From: an uncultured Dehalococcoidia bacterium
GTDB lineage: Bacteria; Chloroflexota; Dehalococcoidia; Lucifugimonadales; CATQGZ01
Direction: 5' to 3'
Assembly (NCBI GenBank): GCA_958295685.1
Contig: OY282365.1
Span: 868,001-932,000 of the forward strand
Length of the DNA stretch: 64,000 nucleotides
Shown here: positions 1-10,829 of the stretch, in pieces
How the letters are laid out: the number at the start of each line of letters is the position of its first letter
Numbering within the stretch: position 1 is the stretch's first letter
The notes under the pieces: model-generated
Seen by the model: only the letters and a program-made list of their open reading frames with translations
The model's database searches: none
Told to the model about the DNA's origin: nothing
Translations under genes and position numbers: made by a program

Positions 1-1
1 C

Positions 2-3000
2 CCTGACGGCGCTAGAGCTCGTTCTCTGACCACATTGCCACCTGATATTGACGCCAGCCTTGTTGAGTTGTCGCGTCTAGGTAGGCAAGAAGGAGGCCTG
101 TGGTCGGCGGCGGGCACTCTAGGATCGGGCGCCGGCGCCGTCAGACTGGCGTTGCTGGCTGTGCTCTTCAAAAACGCCAACCTGCCTGAACAATACCCTG
201 CAGCCCGGTTGGTCCTGTGGCTCAAGCAAAACGGCTGGTACGACGCTGTATCCGCCGCAGTCGAATCACGCAGCAAGACTCTCATAAGCGAACTCCGCAA
301 CATGTATGTCTCGCCGGTGCTGGCTGAAACCCTGTTGGAAGTGATCCCGAATTTGGCTTCCAGTCCACCCGAAGTCCGCACTTTGCTTCGGGAACAGTAC
401 CCGAACGTCTCAGACATATCGGATTCTGATCTACACAGTGCGATTGCGGACGTACTCTCGCTCCAGTCGACTGCGCCAGGCAAGCTGCCCCTTACTCTTC
501 TGGTCTTCGACGAGCTTCAGCAGTTCATCGGAAACGACCCGCAGCGAACCCTCCACGTGCAGAACGTTGTCGAGGCCTGCGCCACTCAGTTCGGGAGCCG
601 TCTCCTATTCGTTGGCACTGGGCAGTCGGCGCTCCAAGCCAATACGGAACTTTCGAAGCTTCAAGGCCGATTCTCGATACGTGTGACTCTCTCTGACGTC
701 GATGTCGAGAAGGTGGTTCGAGAAGTGGTCCTGCGAAAGACTCCGTCCAAGGTTGCTTCTGTGAAGAGCATCCTCGATTCGGCCAGTGGCGAGATCGATC
801 GCCACTTGGCGGGCACGAGAATCGGCCCCCAGCCCAGCGATATCCAGGACCGTGTGGCTGACTATCCGATGCTCCCCGTGCGGCGGCGTCTGTGGGAACG
901 GATGTTACGGTCAGTCGACAGTGCGGGGACTGCCGGACAGTTGAGGACCCAGCTACGCATCGTCCATGAGACCGCTCGAGAGGTTGCGGAAAAACCGCTG
1001 GGCACGGTTGCACCGGCAGACGCGATCTATTGGCAGATTGAGACCGAGATGCTTCAGAGCGCTATCCTGCCGCGTGACGTGGCAACCAATATCCGGGAGT
1101 TGGATGATGACACTGAGGATGGCAGACTCAGGACCCGTCTATGCGCTCTGATCTTCATGATAGGGAAACTTCCACGTGACGAAGGCCCATTGGCAACAGG
1201 AGTTCGAGCCACCTCGGATGCTCTGGCCGATTTGGTGGTCGATGACCTCACTGCCGGAAGCGCATCTCTGCGTCAGCAAGTCCCGGTTGTACTTCAGGAC
1301 CTGGTAGACGAAGGAAGACTGATCTTGGTCGATGGCGAGTATCGGCTACAAACTCCGGAGAGCCTCGAATGGGAGATGGACTACCAGGGCCGACTCTCTC
1401 GGATTCTCGGGGACGACGTGCGGATGGCGAGTGAGCGCGAAACTGCCATGAGAAAGACCCTGGCCACGGCTCTGAAGAGCCTCACTTTCTTGCAGGGAGC
1501 GACTAAGACCTCGCGTAAGTACGATTTGCACCTAGGCTCAGATAGGCCAGCAACTGGCGGAAGCAGCGTCCCCGTGTGGGTCCAAGATCAATGGTCAGCG
1601 TCGCTGGGGGCTGTGCGTGAGGAGGCCAGGCAGGCGGGGGTCGACAACCCTACCGTGTTCGTCTTCCTGCCGAGACTTGAAGCTGACGATCTGCGACAGA
1701 CTATTGGTCGACTCCGTGCGGCTGAGGAGACCGTCAGCACCCGCGCGGTTCCGCAGACCAGCGCAGGGATCGAAGCAAGAGGAGCAATGCAATCCCGTAT
1801 AGAGGCCGGAGGGAAACGCGTCAGCGACCTCGTGGACAACATCATCAGAAACGCACGGGTCTACCAGGGAGGCGGTAACGAAATCATTGCCGAGTCCTTC
1901 CCTGAGGTTATCAGACAGGCCGTCGGCGCGGCCCTGACCAGGCTGTTCCCGAAGTTTTCGGATGCGGACCAGAGCGGCTGGAACAGGGTAGTGACTAGGG
2001 CATTGCAAGGCGCTGCCGATGCTCTTTCAACCCTCGGGTACTCTTCCGATGTAGAGAATCATCCCGTGTGCCAAGAGATACGGAGCTTTGTTGGGGGTGC
2101 GGGAAAGAAGGGTTCCGACGTACGCCGTCACTTTTCGGACCCACCTCACGGGTGGCCGCGCGACGCCGTTGATGGCGCTCTCTTGGCACTGCTTGCAGGA
2201 GGGTTCTTGCGGGCCGCTCGCAGCGGGCAGCCGATGACTGCCAAGGACCTGAACCAGCAACAAATAGGAGTTACCGATTTTTTCAGCGAGGGGGTCATCG
2301 TGTCCGCTGTCCAGCGGATAGAGGTTCGTAAGGTCGCATCAGAGATGGGCCTCCCAGCGAAGAGTGGAGAGGAGGCGGAGGCTGTTCCGGTTATCTTGGA
2401 GCGCCTCCAGGGCGAAGCGGAGGCTGCCGGCGGGGATGCTCCTCTTCCCAAACCGCCGGGCACCACGATAGTCCGGGAGCTTCGGGAATTGGCTGGGAAT
2501 CGTCAGATTGTTGGAGTGGCCGAAAAGTCGAACACTCTCATCGACATCCATAAGGATTGGTCGGCAGCTGCCGAGGCTGCACGAGAGCGCCTGCCGGAGT
2601 GGCGCCGCCTGGAGAGGCTTCAGCACCATGCCCGCAACCTGCCCGTCGCTACAGAATTGAACCCTCAGATGAGAGCGATTCGGTCCCAACGTTCTCTACT
2701 GACTGACCCCAACCCCCTCCCACCGCTTCTCAGCAAGGTGACAGCTGCCCTGCGAAAGACGGTTTCGGAAGCACACGGACGCCTACGCAAGGAGCGCGAC
2801 CTGGCGGTGGCGGAACTGGAGAATTCTGATGACTGGCTGAAGTTGAAGCCTGGGGACGGAGCTAGGATTCTGGTATCGAACGGGCTAGGGCCGATTCCCG
2901 ACCTCGTCATTGGCGCCGACCAGGCGCTTATGGACTGTCTTGAAGATACCGGCATCCAGGACTGGGATGACCGACTCCTAGCTCTGAAGCCGCGAGTAGA

Positions 3001-3163
3001 CCGGGCGAGAGAGGAGGCCGCCCGTCTGCTGGCGCCTAAGGCTATAACGGTCCGTCCAGGGGCGGCAACCCTAAATAGCCGGGAAGACGTGGAAGCCTAC
3101 ATCCAAAGGCTGAGGGAACAGCTACTGGCCCAGGTAGATGAGCGCCCTGTGATCATTCCATAG
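2..3163 (+). CDS. brxC: BREX P-loop ATPase BrxC (PglY-like), 5' end outside window
   Basis: Large ATPase of the BREX phage-defence complex. The frame is open to the left edge, so the true start and the Walker A loop are missing. A Walker B-like stretch, LTLLVFDELQQF, lies near visible residues 163-174, followed by a sensor-like FVGTGQSAL. About 1050 residues are visible, and full BrxC proteins are usually about 1200. The identification rests on this ATPase core, the long helical C-terminal half and above all the downstream order pglX, pglZ, brxL, which is that of type 1 BREX. The brxA and brxB genes expected upstream would lie outside the window. pglX follows after 16 bases, so the genes are probably co-transcribed. 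Confidence 0.85.
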   Translation, partial: PDGARARSLTTLPPDIDASLVELSRLGRQEGGLWSAAGTLGSGAGAVRLALLAVLFKNANLPEQYPAARLVLWLKQNGWYDAVSAAVESRSKTLISELRNMYVSPVLAETLLEVIPNLASSPPEVRTLLREQYPNVSDISDSDLHSAIADVLSLQSTAPGKLPLTLLVFDELQQFIGNDPQRTLHVQNVVEACATQFGSRLLFVGTGQSALQANTELSKLQGRFSIRVTLSDVDVEKVVREVVLRKTPSKVASVKSILDSASGEIDRHLAGTRIGPQPSDIQDRVADYPMLPVRRRLWERMLRSVDSAGTAGQLRTQLRIVHETAREVAEKPLGTVAPADAIYWQIETEMLQSAILPRDVATNIRELDDDTEDGRLRTRLCALIFMIGKLPRDEGPLATGVRATSDALADLVVDDLTAGSASLRQQVPVVLQDLVDEGRLILVDGEYRLQTPESLEWEMDYQGRLSRILGDDVRMASERETAMRKTLATALKSLTFLQGATKTSRKYDLHLGSDRPATGGSSVPVWVQDQWSASLGAVREEARQAGVDNPTVFVFLPRLEADDLRQTIGRLRAAEETVSTRAVPQTSAGIEARGAMQSRIEAGGKRVSDLVDNIIRNARVYQGGGNEIIAESFPEVIRQAVGAALTRLFPKFSDADQSGWNRVVTRALQGAADALSTLGYSSDVENHPVCQEIRSFVGGAGKKGSDVRRHFSDPPHGWPRDAVDGALLALLAGGFLRAARSGQPMTAKDLNQQQIGVTDFFSEGVIVSAVQRIEVRKVASEMGLPAKSGEEAEAVPVILERLQGEAEAAGGDAPLPKPPGTTIVRELRELAGNRQIVGVAEKSNTLIDIHKDWSAAAEAARERLPEWRRLERLQHHARNLPVATELNPQMRAIRSQRSLLTDPNPLPPLLSKVTAALRKTVSEAHGRLRKERDLAVAELENSDDWLKLKPGDGARILVSNGLGPIPDLVIGADQALMDCLEDTGIQDWDDRLLALKPRVDRAREEAARLLAPKAITVRPGAATLNSREDVEAYIQRLREQLLAQVDERPVIIP

Positions 3164-3179
3164 AGGCAAGCAAGAGAAG

Positions 3180-6100
3180 GTGCCATCACTCGATCCTACT
3201 CTACGAAGTGCGCTGGAGAAGGCGGTCGGCGAGGCACGCTCGAAGGCCGAGGACGGGGCACGCGCCGCCTTGGACGTTCTGGCCGTGAACGACCCAAGGG
3301 CGTTTGCAACTCTCACAAGGGAACAGCGGGCGCTTCGCAACCTATTGCGGGCAAAGGCCCGCCAATTGGGTTCCGGCAGCCAGCCCACCGGATTCCCCTT
3401 GCTCGTCGAAGAGGTGGCTTACGTGCAGTGGCACCGGATGCTGTTCTCCCTGTTTCTAGCTGAGAACGAACTGCTTATGCACCCCACCGGGGTAGCCGTA
3501 ACCCTGGAGGAATGCGAGGAGTTGGCTGCAGCAGAGGGGGACCTGGACCGGTGGGCAACAGCAGCCCAGTATGCAGGGAATATGCTGCCGGGCATCTTCC
3601 CCTCCGACGACCCAGCGAGACAGGTCACTTTCGCTCCTGAAGGCCGCGCCGCTCTTGAGGCCATCCTAAGCGCCCTCCCCAGTCCAGTCTTCACGTCCGA
3701 CGACGGACTTGGATGGGTATATCAGTTCTGGCAGTCGAAGAAGAAGAAGGAGGTCAGCGGCAGCGGGCAAAAGATAGAGAAGCTCGACTTGGCCGCCTAC
3801 TCTCAGCTCTTCACCGAAGACTACATGGTGCGGTTCTTGCTGGAGAACTCGCTTGGCGCCTGGTGGGCCGCACGGCATCCTGATAGCCCGTTGGTGAAGA
3901 GTTTCAAGTACCTGCGATTTCGGGAAGACGGCACGCCGGCGGCCGGCGCCTTTCAGGGCTGGCCGGAGCGAGCCGCAGAGGTAACCGTAATGGACCCGTG
4001 CTGTGGTTCGGGCCACTTCTTGGTGGTTGCGTTCGAAATGCTCCGCAAGATGCGGATGGAGGAAGAGTACCTCAGCAAGGCTGAGGCGGCCGTCGCAGTG
4101 CTTCGAGACAATCTCTTTGGCCTCGAGATCGACCCGCGCTGCGTACAGATCGCAGCCTTCGCCCTCGCGCTCGCGGTATGGAAGGTAAGTGGCTACCGGG
4201 AATTGCCCCTGCCGAACGTCGCATGTTCAGGCATCCCTGTCGGCGGACAGATTGAGGCGTGGACCAAGATGTCTGGCAAAGACGCCAACATGCGTCAGAC
4301 CTTGGGGAGACTGCACGGGCTATTCGTAAATGCGCCAGACTTGGGCAGTCTGATCAACCCGGCGGACGTGCCCGTCCGCGAGCGGATGTTCACTCCTGAC
4401 TTTGGGAAGGTTGCGCCCCTGCTGGAGGGCGCCATGGCGCGAGAGAGGACTGCTGATCCGGTTGCGGCGGTCTTTGGCAACGCCGCGCTTGGAGTCGCCC
4501 GTGCCGCCGAGATGCTGGCGCGCCGGTACACGCTGGTGGCGACCAACGTGCCGTACTTGACACGCCAAAAGCAGGCTGACGCTCTCCGCACTTACATTGA
4601 TGCGAGATTTCCCCAAGCTAAGGCGAATCTTGCCACAGCGTTTCTCAATCGATGCAGGGAACTATCGGTTACTGAAGGAACCTATGCGGTAGTCATCCCA
4701 CAAAACTGGCTTTTCCAACCCGCATATAGGCAGCTCAGAATCCAATCTCTTCGCGAACAGGAGTGGCAAGCTGTCGCCAGGCTAGGGCCCGGCGCATTTG
4801 ATTCAGTGTCAGGAGAAGTAGTCAACGTAGTGTTGGGTGTCAAGACGAACCACCTCCCTGGACAATTCCATCGGTTCTTCGCAATCGATGTCAATGAAGT
4901 CAAAGGTGCTGAACAAAAGGCTAGAGGGATCGTAGAATCAGAAGTTCGCTACTTTGACCAAGCAAAGCAACTCTCGAACCCGGATGCTCGAATCATTACT
5001 GAATCAGTAACTACGACCAATCTGTTGAGAGCTTTTTCATATAGCCGTACTGGCACCCGGACAGCGGACAATCCACGGTTCGTCAGACTGTTCTGGGAGT
5101 TGGATGGACATGACCGAAGGTGGGAGCCGTTTCAGAGCACCGCAACGGAGACATCGGCATACTCAGGGCGAGAAAAACTCGTCTTGTGGCAGTCTGGGCG
5201 GGGGGACCTCGCAGAGTATGCACGACTTGGGCTAGCGAGCATCCAGGGGCAAGATGCATGGGGCAAGAAAGGCATTGTTGTTAGCCTGACAGGACCATTG
5301 CCCGTTACGTTATACTTTGGCGACAAATTCGATATGAACTGTGGTGTTATTTGGCCCAGAGATGCGAAACATCTTGGAGCGATTTGGTCTTATTGTTCAT
5401 CACCCGAATTCAACAAGGAAGTCCGGCGCATTGACAAACAGTTGAAGTTGACCACTGCTACTCTTCTCAAAGTACCCTTCGATCTTGAACATTGGCAACT
5501 CGTCGCAGAGGAGCGATGGCCCACAGGTCTGCCTAAACCACACTCCGACGATCCCACTCAGTGGCTCTTCAAGGGACATCCAGCAGGGAGCGCACAGCCC
5601 CTTCAGGTAGCGGTGGCAAGGCTCTTGGGCTATCAATGGCCCCAGCAAGATGCAGACGGGCTTTCCCATCTCGCTGTACGGGACGGAATCCTCTCTCTTG
5701 CGTCAGTCGCGGGCCAAGAGCCTGCATCCGAGCGGCTGCGCCGCATCTTGTCGGAAGCCTATGGCGAGGACTGGACGGCTGAACGACAAGCTCAGCTACT
5801 GCGCGAAGTCGGCTTCGAGACAAAAGGCCTTGACGTCTGGCTCAGCGACGGCTTCTTCAAACAGCACTGCAAGATGTTCCACCAACGCCCATTCATCTGG
5901 CACATTTGGGATGGCCGTAAGGACGGATTCTCGGCTTTGGTGAACTACCACAAGCTGGATGCGGTCAACCTCGACAAGCTCATCTACACCTACCTGGGCG
6001 AGTGGATTCGCACCCAGCGAGCCGCCGAAGAATCTGGCACACCCGGGGCCACCGCTCGGTTGGTGGCAGCCCTTGAGCTTCAGAGGAAGCTCCAAGAGAT

Positions 6101-6365
6101 ACGGGACGGGGAGCCGCCCTACGACATCTACGTCCGCTGGAAGCCAAAACACGACCAGCCAATGGGCTGGAATCCTGACCTCAACGACGGCGTGCGGCTA
6201 AACATCCGGCCTTTCGTTACCGCAGGCGTTCTCCGCAGTCGGGTAAATGTGAACTGGAAAAAGGACCGCGGGCGCAACGCCGACGGTTCCGAGCGCATAA
6301 ACGATCTTGTCCCTCCCCTTACCTTGGAAGAGAAGCGCACGGCTAGGGAGGCAAAGACAAGATGA
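3180..6365 (+). CDS. pglX: BREX adenine-specific DNA methyltransferase PglX
   Basis: Modifies host DNA so that BREX can tell self from phage. At 1061 residues it has the usual PglX size. The SAM-binding motif I reads DPCCGSGHFLVVAF near residues 270-283. The catalytic motif IV reads TNVPYL near 454-459, where most N6-adenine enzymes have NPPY; the first proline is a valine here. The long C-terminal part would be the specificity region. The start is a GTG directly after an AGAGAAG stretch. The stop overlaps the pglZ start in an ATGA, implying translational coupling. Local AT content is higher around 4.6-5.5 kb, in the presumed recognition region, which fits exchange of specificity sequences. 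Confidence 0.9.
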   Translation: MPSLDPTLRSALEKAVGEARSKAEDGARAALDVLAVNDPRAFATLTREQRALRNLLRAKARQLGSGSQPTGFPLLVEEVAYVQWHRMLFSLFLAENELLMHPTGVAVTLEECEELAAAEGDLDRWATAAQYAGNMLPGIFPSDDPARQVTFAPEGRAALEAILSALPSPVFTSDDGLGWVYQFWQSKKKKEVSGSGQKIEKLDLAAYSQLFTEDYMVRFLLENSLGAWWAARHPDSPLVKSFKYLRFREDGTPAAGAFQGWPERAAEVTVMDPCCGSGHFLVVAFEMLRKMRMEEEYLSKAEAAVAVLRDNLFGLEIDPRCVQIAAFALALAVWKVSGYRELPLPNVACSGIPVGGQIEAWTKMSGKDANMRQTLGRLHGLFVNAPDLGSLINPADVPVRERMFTPDFGKVAPLLEGAMARERTADPVAAVFGNAALGVARAAEMLARRYTLVATNVPYLTRQKQADALRTYIDARFPQAKANLATAFLNRCRELSVTEGTYAVVIPQNWLFQPAYRQLRIQSLREQEWQAVARLGPGAFDSVSGEVVNVVLGVKTNHLPGQFHRFFAIDVNEVKGAEQKARGIVESEVRYFDQAKQLSNPDARIITESVTTTNLLRAFSYSRTGTRTADNPRFVRLFWELDGHDRRWEPFQSTATETSAYSGREKLVLWQSGRGDLAEYARLGLASIQGQDAWGKKGIVVSLTGPLPVTLYFGDKFDMNCGVIWPRDAKHLGAIWSYCSSPEFNKEVRRIDKQLKLTTATLLKVPFDLEHWQLVAEERWPTGLPKPHSDDPTQWLFKGHPAGSAQPLQVAVARLLGYQWPQQDADGLSHLAVRDGILSLASVAGQEPASERLRRILSEAYGEDWTAERQAQLLREVGFETKGLDVWLSDGFFKQHCKMFHQRPFIWHIWDGRKDGFSALVNYHKLDAVNLDKLIYTYLGEWIRTQRAAEESGTPGATARLVAALELQRKLQEIRDGEPPYDIYVRWKPKHDQPMGWNPDLNDGVRLNIRPFVTAGVLRSRVNVNWKKDRGRNADGSERINDLVPPLTLEEKRTAREAKTR

Positions 6366-8689
6366 CCACCGTCTCCCGTGCCAGAACCTTCCTGGACGCT
6401 CTGTCCGACGCGATTGAGTCTGCGAGCTCGCATAACAGGCAAGACCAAGATCCCCCTGCTGCCGTCCTTTGGACGGACGAGGCCCGGCAATGGGAGGAAC
6501 TGCTTCCTCTGCTCAAGAACCGGCTGCCTCTCTTTGTCCTGGGCAAGTACGACCCAGACGAGCACACTGGCCCGGCCTATTGGCTGAGGTGCATTATTGC
6601 GCGGACGATTCCTCACCCCGGCCTACCAACGGGGAAGGCGCCAGTGCTCTATCTGCCCGGCTATTCTCGACAGGACATGCGGGCATTGGAGACCTGCCCC
6701 GTCGAGTTGCAGCCCTTGGCTGAACTGCAATACCGGGGTGTGCTGTGGAGCCAGAAGAACGGCCGCGACTGGACTGTTAACGCATTCCTACAGAGCAGGG
6801 ACGGCGGGCTCGGCATAAAGGTAGAGGGAGACCAGGGAACCAGAGAAGCGCTCCAGCGTTCCCTTTTGAAGCTGGCGGAGGAGCCTGTAGAGGCTATCCA
6901 TCGGGCCGCACCACTACGCGCCTTCTACCTGGACGGACTGATCCACCCCGACAACGTGAAGAACGTGCTGCGCTGGCTGAATTCCCCCAAGGGATACCGG
7001 GATGAGTGCTCCGACCAAGAGTGGGCGGCATTTGTGGCGCTGTGCGAAAGTCACTACGACTTCCACCCAGACAAGGACGGCCAAGTAACAGCTGTCGAGA
7101 AGTTGGGGCAGCAATTGGGCAATTGGGATATGGTCTGGCGTCGCTTCGCCGAAGCTCCCGCATCTTACAGTACGATCCCAGATCGGCTTCGAGAGGCGAA
7201 ACCCCAGATGACCCTGCCGCTCCTCGACCACTCGGAATCGTGGCCCCAGAACAACGAGACGGCAGAGGCAAGCCTTCGCGATGCTCTACTCAGATTGTCG
7301 GACATGGATTCCGACGCCGCTCGGCGTAGGGTTCTCGAACTGGAGCAGAGCCATGGCGAGCGGCGAAGCTGGGTATGGGCCTCTCTGGGGTCTGCTCCTC
7401 TCGCACAGGCCATAGAGCATCTAGCGACAATGGCGCGAGTCACCGAACGCATGGCGTGGGGAACATCGATATCAGAGATCATGCAGAAATATGCCGATGA
7501 CGGATGGGTTGCCGACCTAGCCGTCCTGGATGCGCTTGCCTCCGTCGAGAGACTGGAGGATGTCAAGGCCGTCCGATCAGCCGCGCGGACGGTGTATCGC
7601 CCGTGGCTGGAAAGGGTCGTCGAGACGTTTCAGGACGCTGTTGCAGCGTCAGAGCCAGACGGCTACCAAGCGGAATCTCCGCCGGAGGTTGCCGACGGAA
7701 CGTGTCTGCTATTCGTCGATGGTCTTCGGTTCGATCTGGCACACCGCCTTGGAACGATGTTGAAGCAGAAGGGGATTGAGGTGGAAGTCGAGCCACGTCT
7801 GACGGCTCTGCCATCGGTAACCGCTACGGCGAAGCCTGCAATCTCTCCTGCGGCCTCCGAGTTAGTAGGGGGCGAAGGCTTCGAAACTGTTGTAAAGGCG
7901 AACGGATCGAAGGTCACCGCTCAGGTCCTGCGGAGGGTGGTGGGCGATGCGGGCTTCCAGGTCCTGGGAGTTGAAGAGCTTGGCGACATTGCCGGGCGCG
8001 CTTGGTTGGAGTCGGGGAGCATCGACGCATACGGCCACGAACATGGGTGGAGGGTCGCCCATCACGCCGCCGCCGAGCTTCGAGGACTAGCCGATAGGAT
8101 AGCTGGTCTCTTGGACCACGGATGGCAGAAGGTGGTTGTGGTCACTGACCATGGATGGTTGCTGATGCCTGACGGTCTGCCCAAAGTGGAGTTGCCGGAA
8201 CACCTCACCGAAATACGGAAGGGGCGCTGCGCGCGGCTGAAGGAAGGCTCTCAGGCTGACCAACAGGTTCTATCTTGGCACTGGAACCGCACGGTCCGCA
8301 TTGCCGTAGCGCCGGGTATCCACTGCTACGAAGCTGGCAAGGAATACGAGCACGGCGGTCTTAGCCCACAGGAGTGCGTGGTGCCGATTCTGACGGCAAC
8401 CGGGCAAGCGTCCCGTGCCACCGTGTCCATCGGTGAGGTGCGGTGGCGACGACTTCGATGCAACATCATGATTGAGGGATCAGCAACTGGCGCGCGTGTA
8501 GACATCCGTACCAAAGTGGGCGACGCCACTACCACGTTGGCTATGGGTGGTAAGGAGCTTGGTGCCGAAAGCGAAGTGTCTCTCCTGATTGAAGATGCCG
8601 ATCGTGAGGATGAGGCGGCGTTGGTCGTTGTGGTTGGCTCAGACGGCACGGTTCTAGCTCAAACGAGCACCATCGTTGGGGGTTCATGA
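6362..8689 (+). CDS. pglZ: BREX alkaline-phosphatase-like protein PglZ
   Basis: PglZ is the signature BREX protein, a member of the alkaline phosphatase superfamily. Metal-site motifs are visible: LLFVDGLRFDLAHRLG near residues 449-464 and VVVVTDHGWLLMPDG near 593-607, the latter carrying the Asp-His pair typical of the fold. The protein has 775 residues. Its start overlaps the pglX stop by four bases, and its stop at 8687-8689 lies just upstream of the brxL start, so these genes form one tightly packed operon. Confidence 0.92.
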   Translation: MTTVSRARTFLDALSDAIESASSHNRQDQDPPAAVLWTDEARQWEELLPLLKNRLPLFVLGKYDPDEHTGPAYWLRCIIARTIPHPGLPTGKAPVLYLPGYSRQDMRALETCPVELQPLAELQYRGVLWSQKNGRDWTVNAFLQSRDGGLGIKVEGDQGTREALQRSLLKLAEEPVEAIHRAAPLRAFYLDGLIHPDNVKNVLRWLNSPKGYRDECSDQEWAAFVALCESHYDFHPDKDGQVTAVEKLGQQLGNWDMVWRRFAEAPASYSTIPDRLREAKPQMTLPLLDHSESWPQNNETAEASLRDALLRLSDMDSDAARRRVLELEQSHGERRSWVWASLGSAPLAQAIEHLATMARVTERMAWGTSISEIMQKYADDGWVADLAVLDALASVERLEDVKAVRSAARTVYRPWLERVVETFQDAVAASEPDGYQAESPPEVADGTCLLFVDGLRFDLAHRLGTMLKQKGIEVEVEPRLTALPSVTATAKPAISPAASELVGGEGFETVVKANGSKVTAQVLRRVVGDAGFQVLGVEELGDIAGRAWLESGSIDAYGHEHGWRVAHHAAAELRGLADRIAGLLDHGWQKVVVVTDHGWLLMPDGLPKVELPEHLTEIRKGRCARLKEGSQADQQVLSWHWNRTVRIAVAPGIHCYEAGKEYEHGGLSPQECVVPILTATGQASRATVSIGEVRWRRLRCNIMIEGSATGARVDIRTKVGDATTTLAMGGKELGAESEVSLLIEDADREDEAALVVVVGSDGTVLAQTSTIVGGS

Positions 8690-8702
8690 GTTGATGATCG
8701 TC

Positions 8703-10742
8703 ATGGATGAACTCGACGAGCTAGCGGCCAAGGCCTTTGAGGGCTACGTGGTACGCAAGGACCTCGCCCGGTCCTTCAAGGGCAGATACCCAGTTCCCGA
8801 ATACGTGGCTGAGTTCTTGCTAGGTAGGTACTGCGCAAGCACAGACGAGACGGAAATACAAGAGGGCCTAAACATCGTCGAATCGCAGATGCGCTATCGG
8901 ACCGTAAGGGCCGGGGAGGAGGAACTATTCAAGTCACGTGCCCGGGAGCTCGGCTCCGTCAAGCTCATAGACATCATCACCGCTCGCCTAGACGCACGTT
9001 CCGATTCTTACCTCGCCACGCTGCCGAGCCTGCGCCTGAATGACGTTCGCATCTCTGCTGAGCTTGTTTCCGCGCACGAGCGCATGTTGACCGGAGGCTT
9101 CTATGCGGAGCTACAGCTTACCTACAACGCAACCGTGGCAGAGGAGAAGGGAGGCAGACCCTTCGGAATCGAGGCCCTACGTCCGATCCAACTGTCCAAG
9201 CGTGGGATGCTGGACGATCTCGCCTCTGGACGGAAGGCGTTTACAACTGAGCAATGGAAGCACTTGATGCTGAGAAGCGTTGGCTTCGAGCCTTCAGCGC
9301 TTAGCCTACGAGCGCAAGATATCCTGGTACTGCGGATGGTGCCGTTCGTAGACCGCAACTACAATGTGGTTGAACTCGGCCCGCGCGGTACAGGCAAGTC
9401 CCATCTGTTCCAACAGATATCCCCTGCGTCGCACCTGATCTCTGGAGGCAAGGCTACGGTAGCGCGAATGTTCGTGAACAACGCAACAGGGCAGCGCGGT
9501 CTGGTCGCCCAGTACGATGTCGTCTGCTTCGACGAGATCTCTGGCGTCTCCTTCGACCAGAAGGATGGCGTCAACATCATGAAGGGCTACATGGAGTCCG
9601 GCGAATTCAGCAGGGGCCGGGAGAGCATACGGGCAAACGGCAGCTTGGTATTTGTGGGTAACTTTGAGGTTGATGTCGAACACCAGCAGCGGATTGGTCA
9701 CTTGCTGGAACCTCTGCCGCCTGAGATGCGGCATGACACAGCCTTCATGGATCGTATTCATGCCTATCTGCCAGGCTGGGACGTGCCCAAGCTGGACCGG
9801 TCATTCTTCACGAACCACTTCGGTCTGGTGAACGACTTCCTCTCTGACTGCTGGTCTCAATTGCGGTCGGAGAACAGGCTTTCCTCCATTCAGGGGCGAG
9901 TCCAATTTGGTGGTGCCCTCAGCGGGCGAGATACGACGGCAGTGCTCCGGACATTGAATGGCCTGCTGAAACTCCTCTACCCTGACCGAGAGGCAAAGAT
10001 TCCTGATGAAGAAATCGAGTGGGCAGTCCGGTTGGCTCTTGAGTGCCGTCGACGAGTCAAGGAACAACAGAAGCGGATCGGGAGCGCCGAGTTTCGGAAC
10101 ACCCACTTTAGCTACACGATGGGGGAAGATGGGGTTGAAAGGTTCGTTCCCACACCTGAACTCCAAAGTGACGATGCGGTCGGGACGGACCCGCTTCCCT
10201 CCGGACAAGTCTGGGCTATCAGCCCCGGCGGGCCGGATGACAATGAGGGGCTCTATCGTATCGAGGTGAACGTCGGACCAGGATCGGGCGTGAAGATCGT
10301 CAACGTCCCTGCTCCTGGCCCGTTCAGAGAGAGCGTCAGGTATGCTCAGGGAAACCTTGTCACTCAAGCAAAGGACTTGGTCGGTGACAAGGACCCTCGT
10401 GCCCATGAGTTCACAGTCCAGCTCCGGGCCTTCGACAATTCGAGGGCCGGGGCTTTCCTCGGTCTCCCGGCGCTATTGGCGCTGTGTAGCGCCCTCCTTG
10501 GAAAGAGCCTTAGAGGGGGCCTAGCAATTGTCGGGGGACTGAACCTCGGAGGCACGCTGGACCCTGTATACAATGCAGTGAGCGTCGCCGAGCTTGCGAT
10601 TGAGAAAGGAGCGATCCAGTTGCTAGTCCCAATCTCCGCAAGGAAGCAGCTGAACGACCTGTCCGACGACATGGCGACCAAACTGAGCATCATCTACTAC
10701 GCAGATGCGAGAGAAGCCCTATTGAAGGCACTGGGAGACTGA
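8703..10742 (+). CDS. brxL: BREX Lon-like AAA+ protein BrxL
   Basis: AAA+ ring protein with a C-terminal Lon-protease-like domain; in type 1 BREX it binds DNA and is needed for defence. Walker A is GPRGTGKSHLFQ near residue 226, followed by VVCFDEISG as Walker B. The Lon-like part, starting near residue 580, contains AGAFLGLPALLAL and GGLNLGGTLDPV; the catalytic serine of true Lon proteases is not evident. I place the start at the ATG giving MDELDELA, because BrxL proteins typically begin MDELD. An ATG at 8694 and a TTG at 8676 are alternatives, the latter overlapping pglZ. It is the last gene of the BREX operon. Confidence 0.9.
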   Translation: MDELDELAAKAFEGYVVRKDLARSFKGRYPVPEYVAEFLLGRYCASTDETEIQEGLNIVESQMRYRTVRAGEEELFKSRARELGSVKLIDIITARLDARSDSYLATLPSLRLNDVRISAELVSAHERMLTGGFYAELQLTYNATVAEEKGGRPFGIEALRPIQLSKRGMLDDLASGRKAFTTEQWKHLMLRSVGFEPSALSLRAQDILVLRMVPFVDRNYNVVELGPRGTGKSHLFQQISPASHLISGGKATVARMFVNNATGQRGLVAQYDVVCFDEISGVSFDQKDGVNIMKGYMESGEFSRGRESIRANGSLVFVGNFEVDVEHQQRIGHLLEPLPPEMRHDTAFMDRIHAYLPGWDVPKLDRSFFTNHFGLVNDFLSDCWSQLRSENRLSSIQGRVQFGGALSGRDTTAVLRTLNGLLKLLYPDREAKIPDEEIEWAVRLALECRRRVKEQQKRIGSAEFRNTHFSYTMGEDGVERFVPTPELQSDDAVGTDPLPSGQVWAISPGGPDDNEGLYRIEVNVGPGSGVKIVNVPAPGPFRESVRYAQGNLVTQAKDLVGDKDPRAHEFTVQLRAFDNSRAGAFLGLPALLALCSALLGKSLRGGLAIVGGLNLGGTLDPVYNAVSVAELAIEKGAIQLLVPISARKQLNDLSDDMATKLSIIYYADAREALLKALGD

Positions 10743-10829
10743 TGCAGCAGACGCTACGGTTATATTGCTGGGGCATGAGCAGATGAGATCGAATCGCCGG
10801 CCTCTTCCGGCATCAGAAAGATAGGAGCC

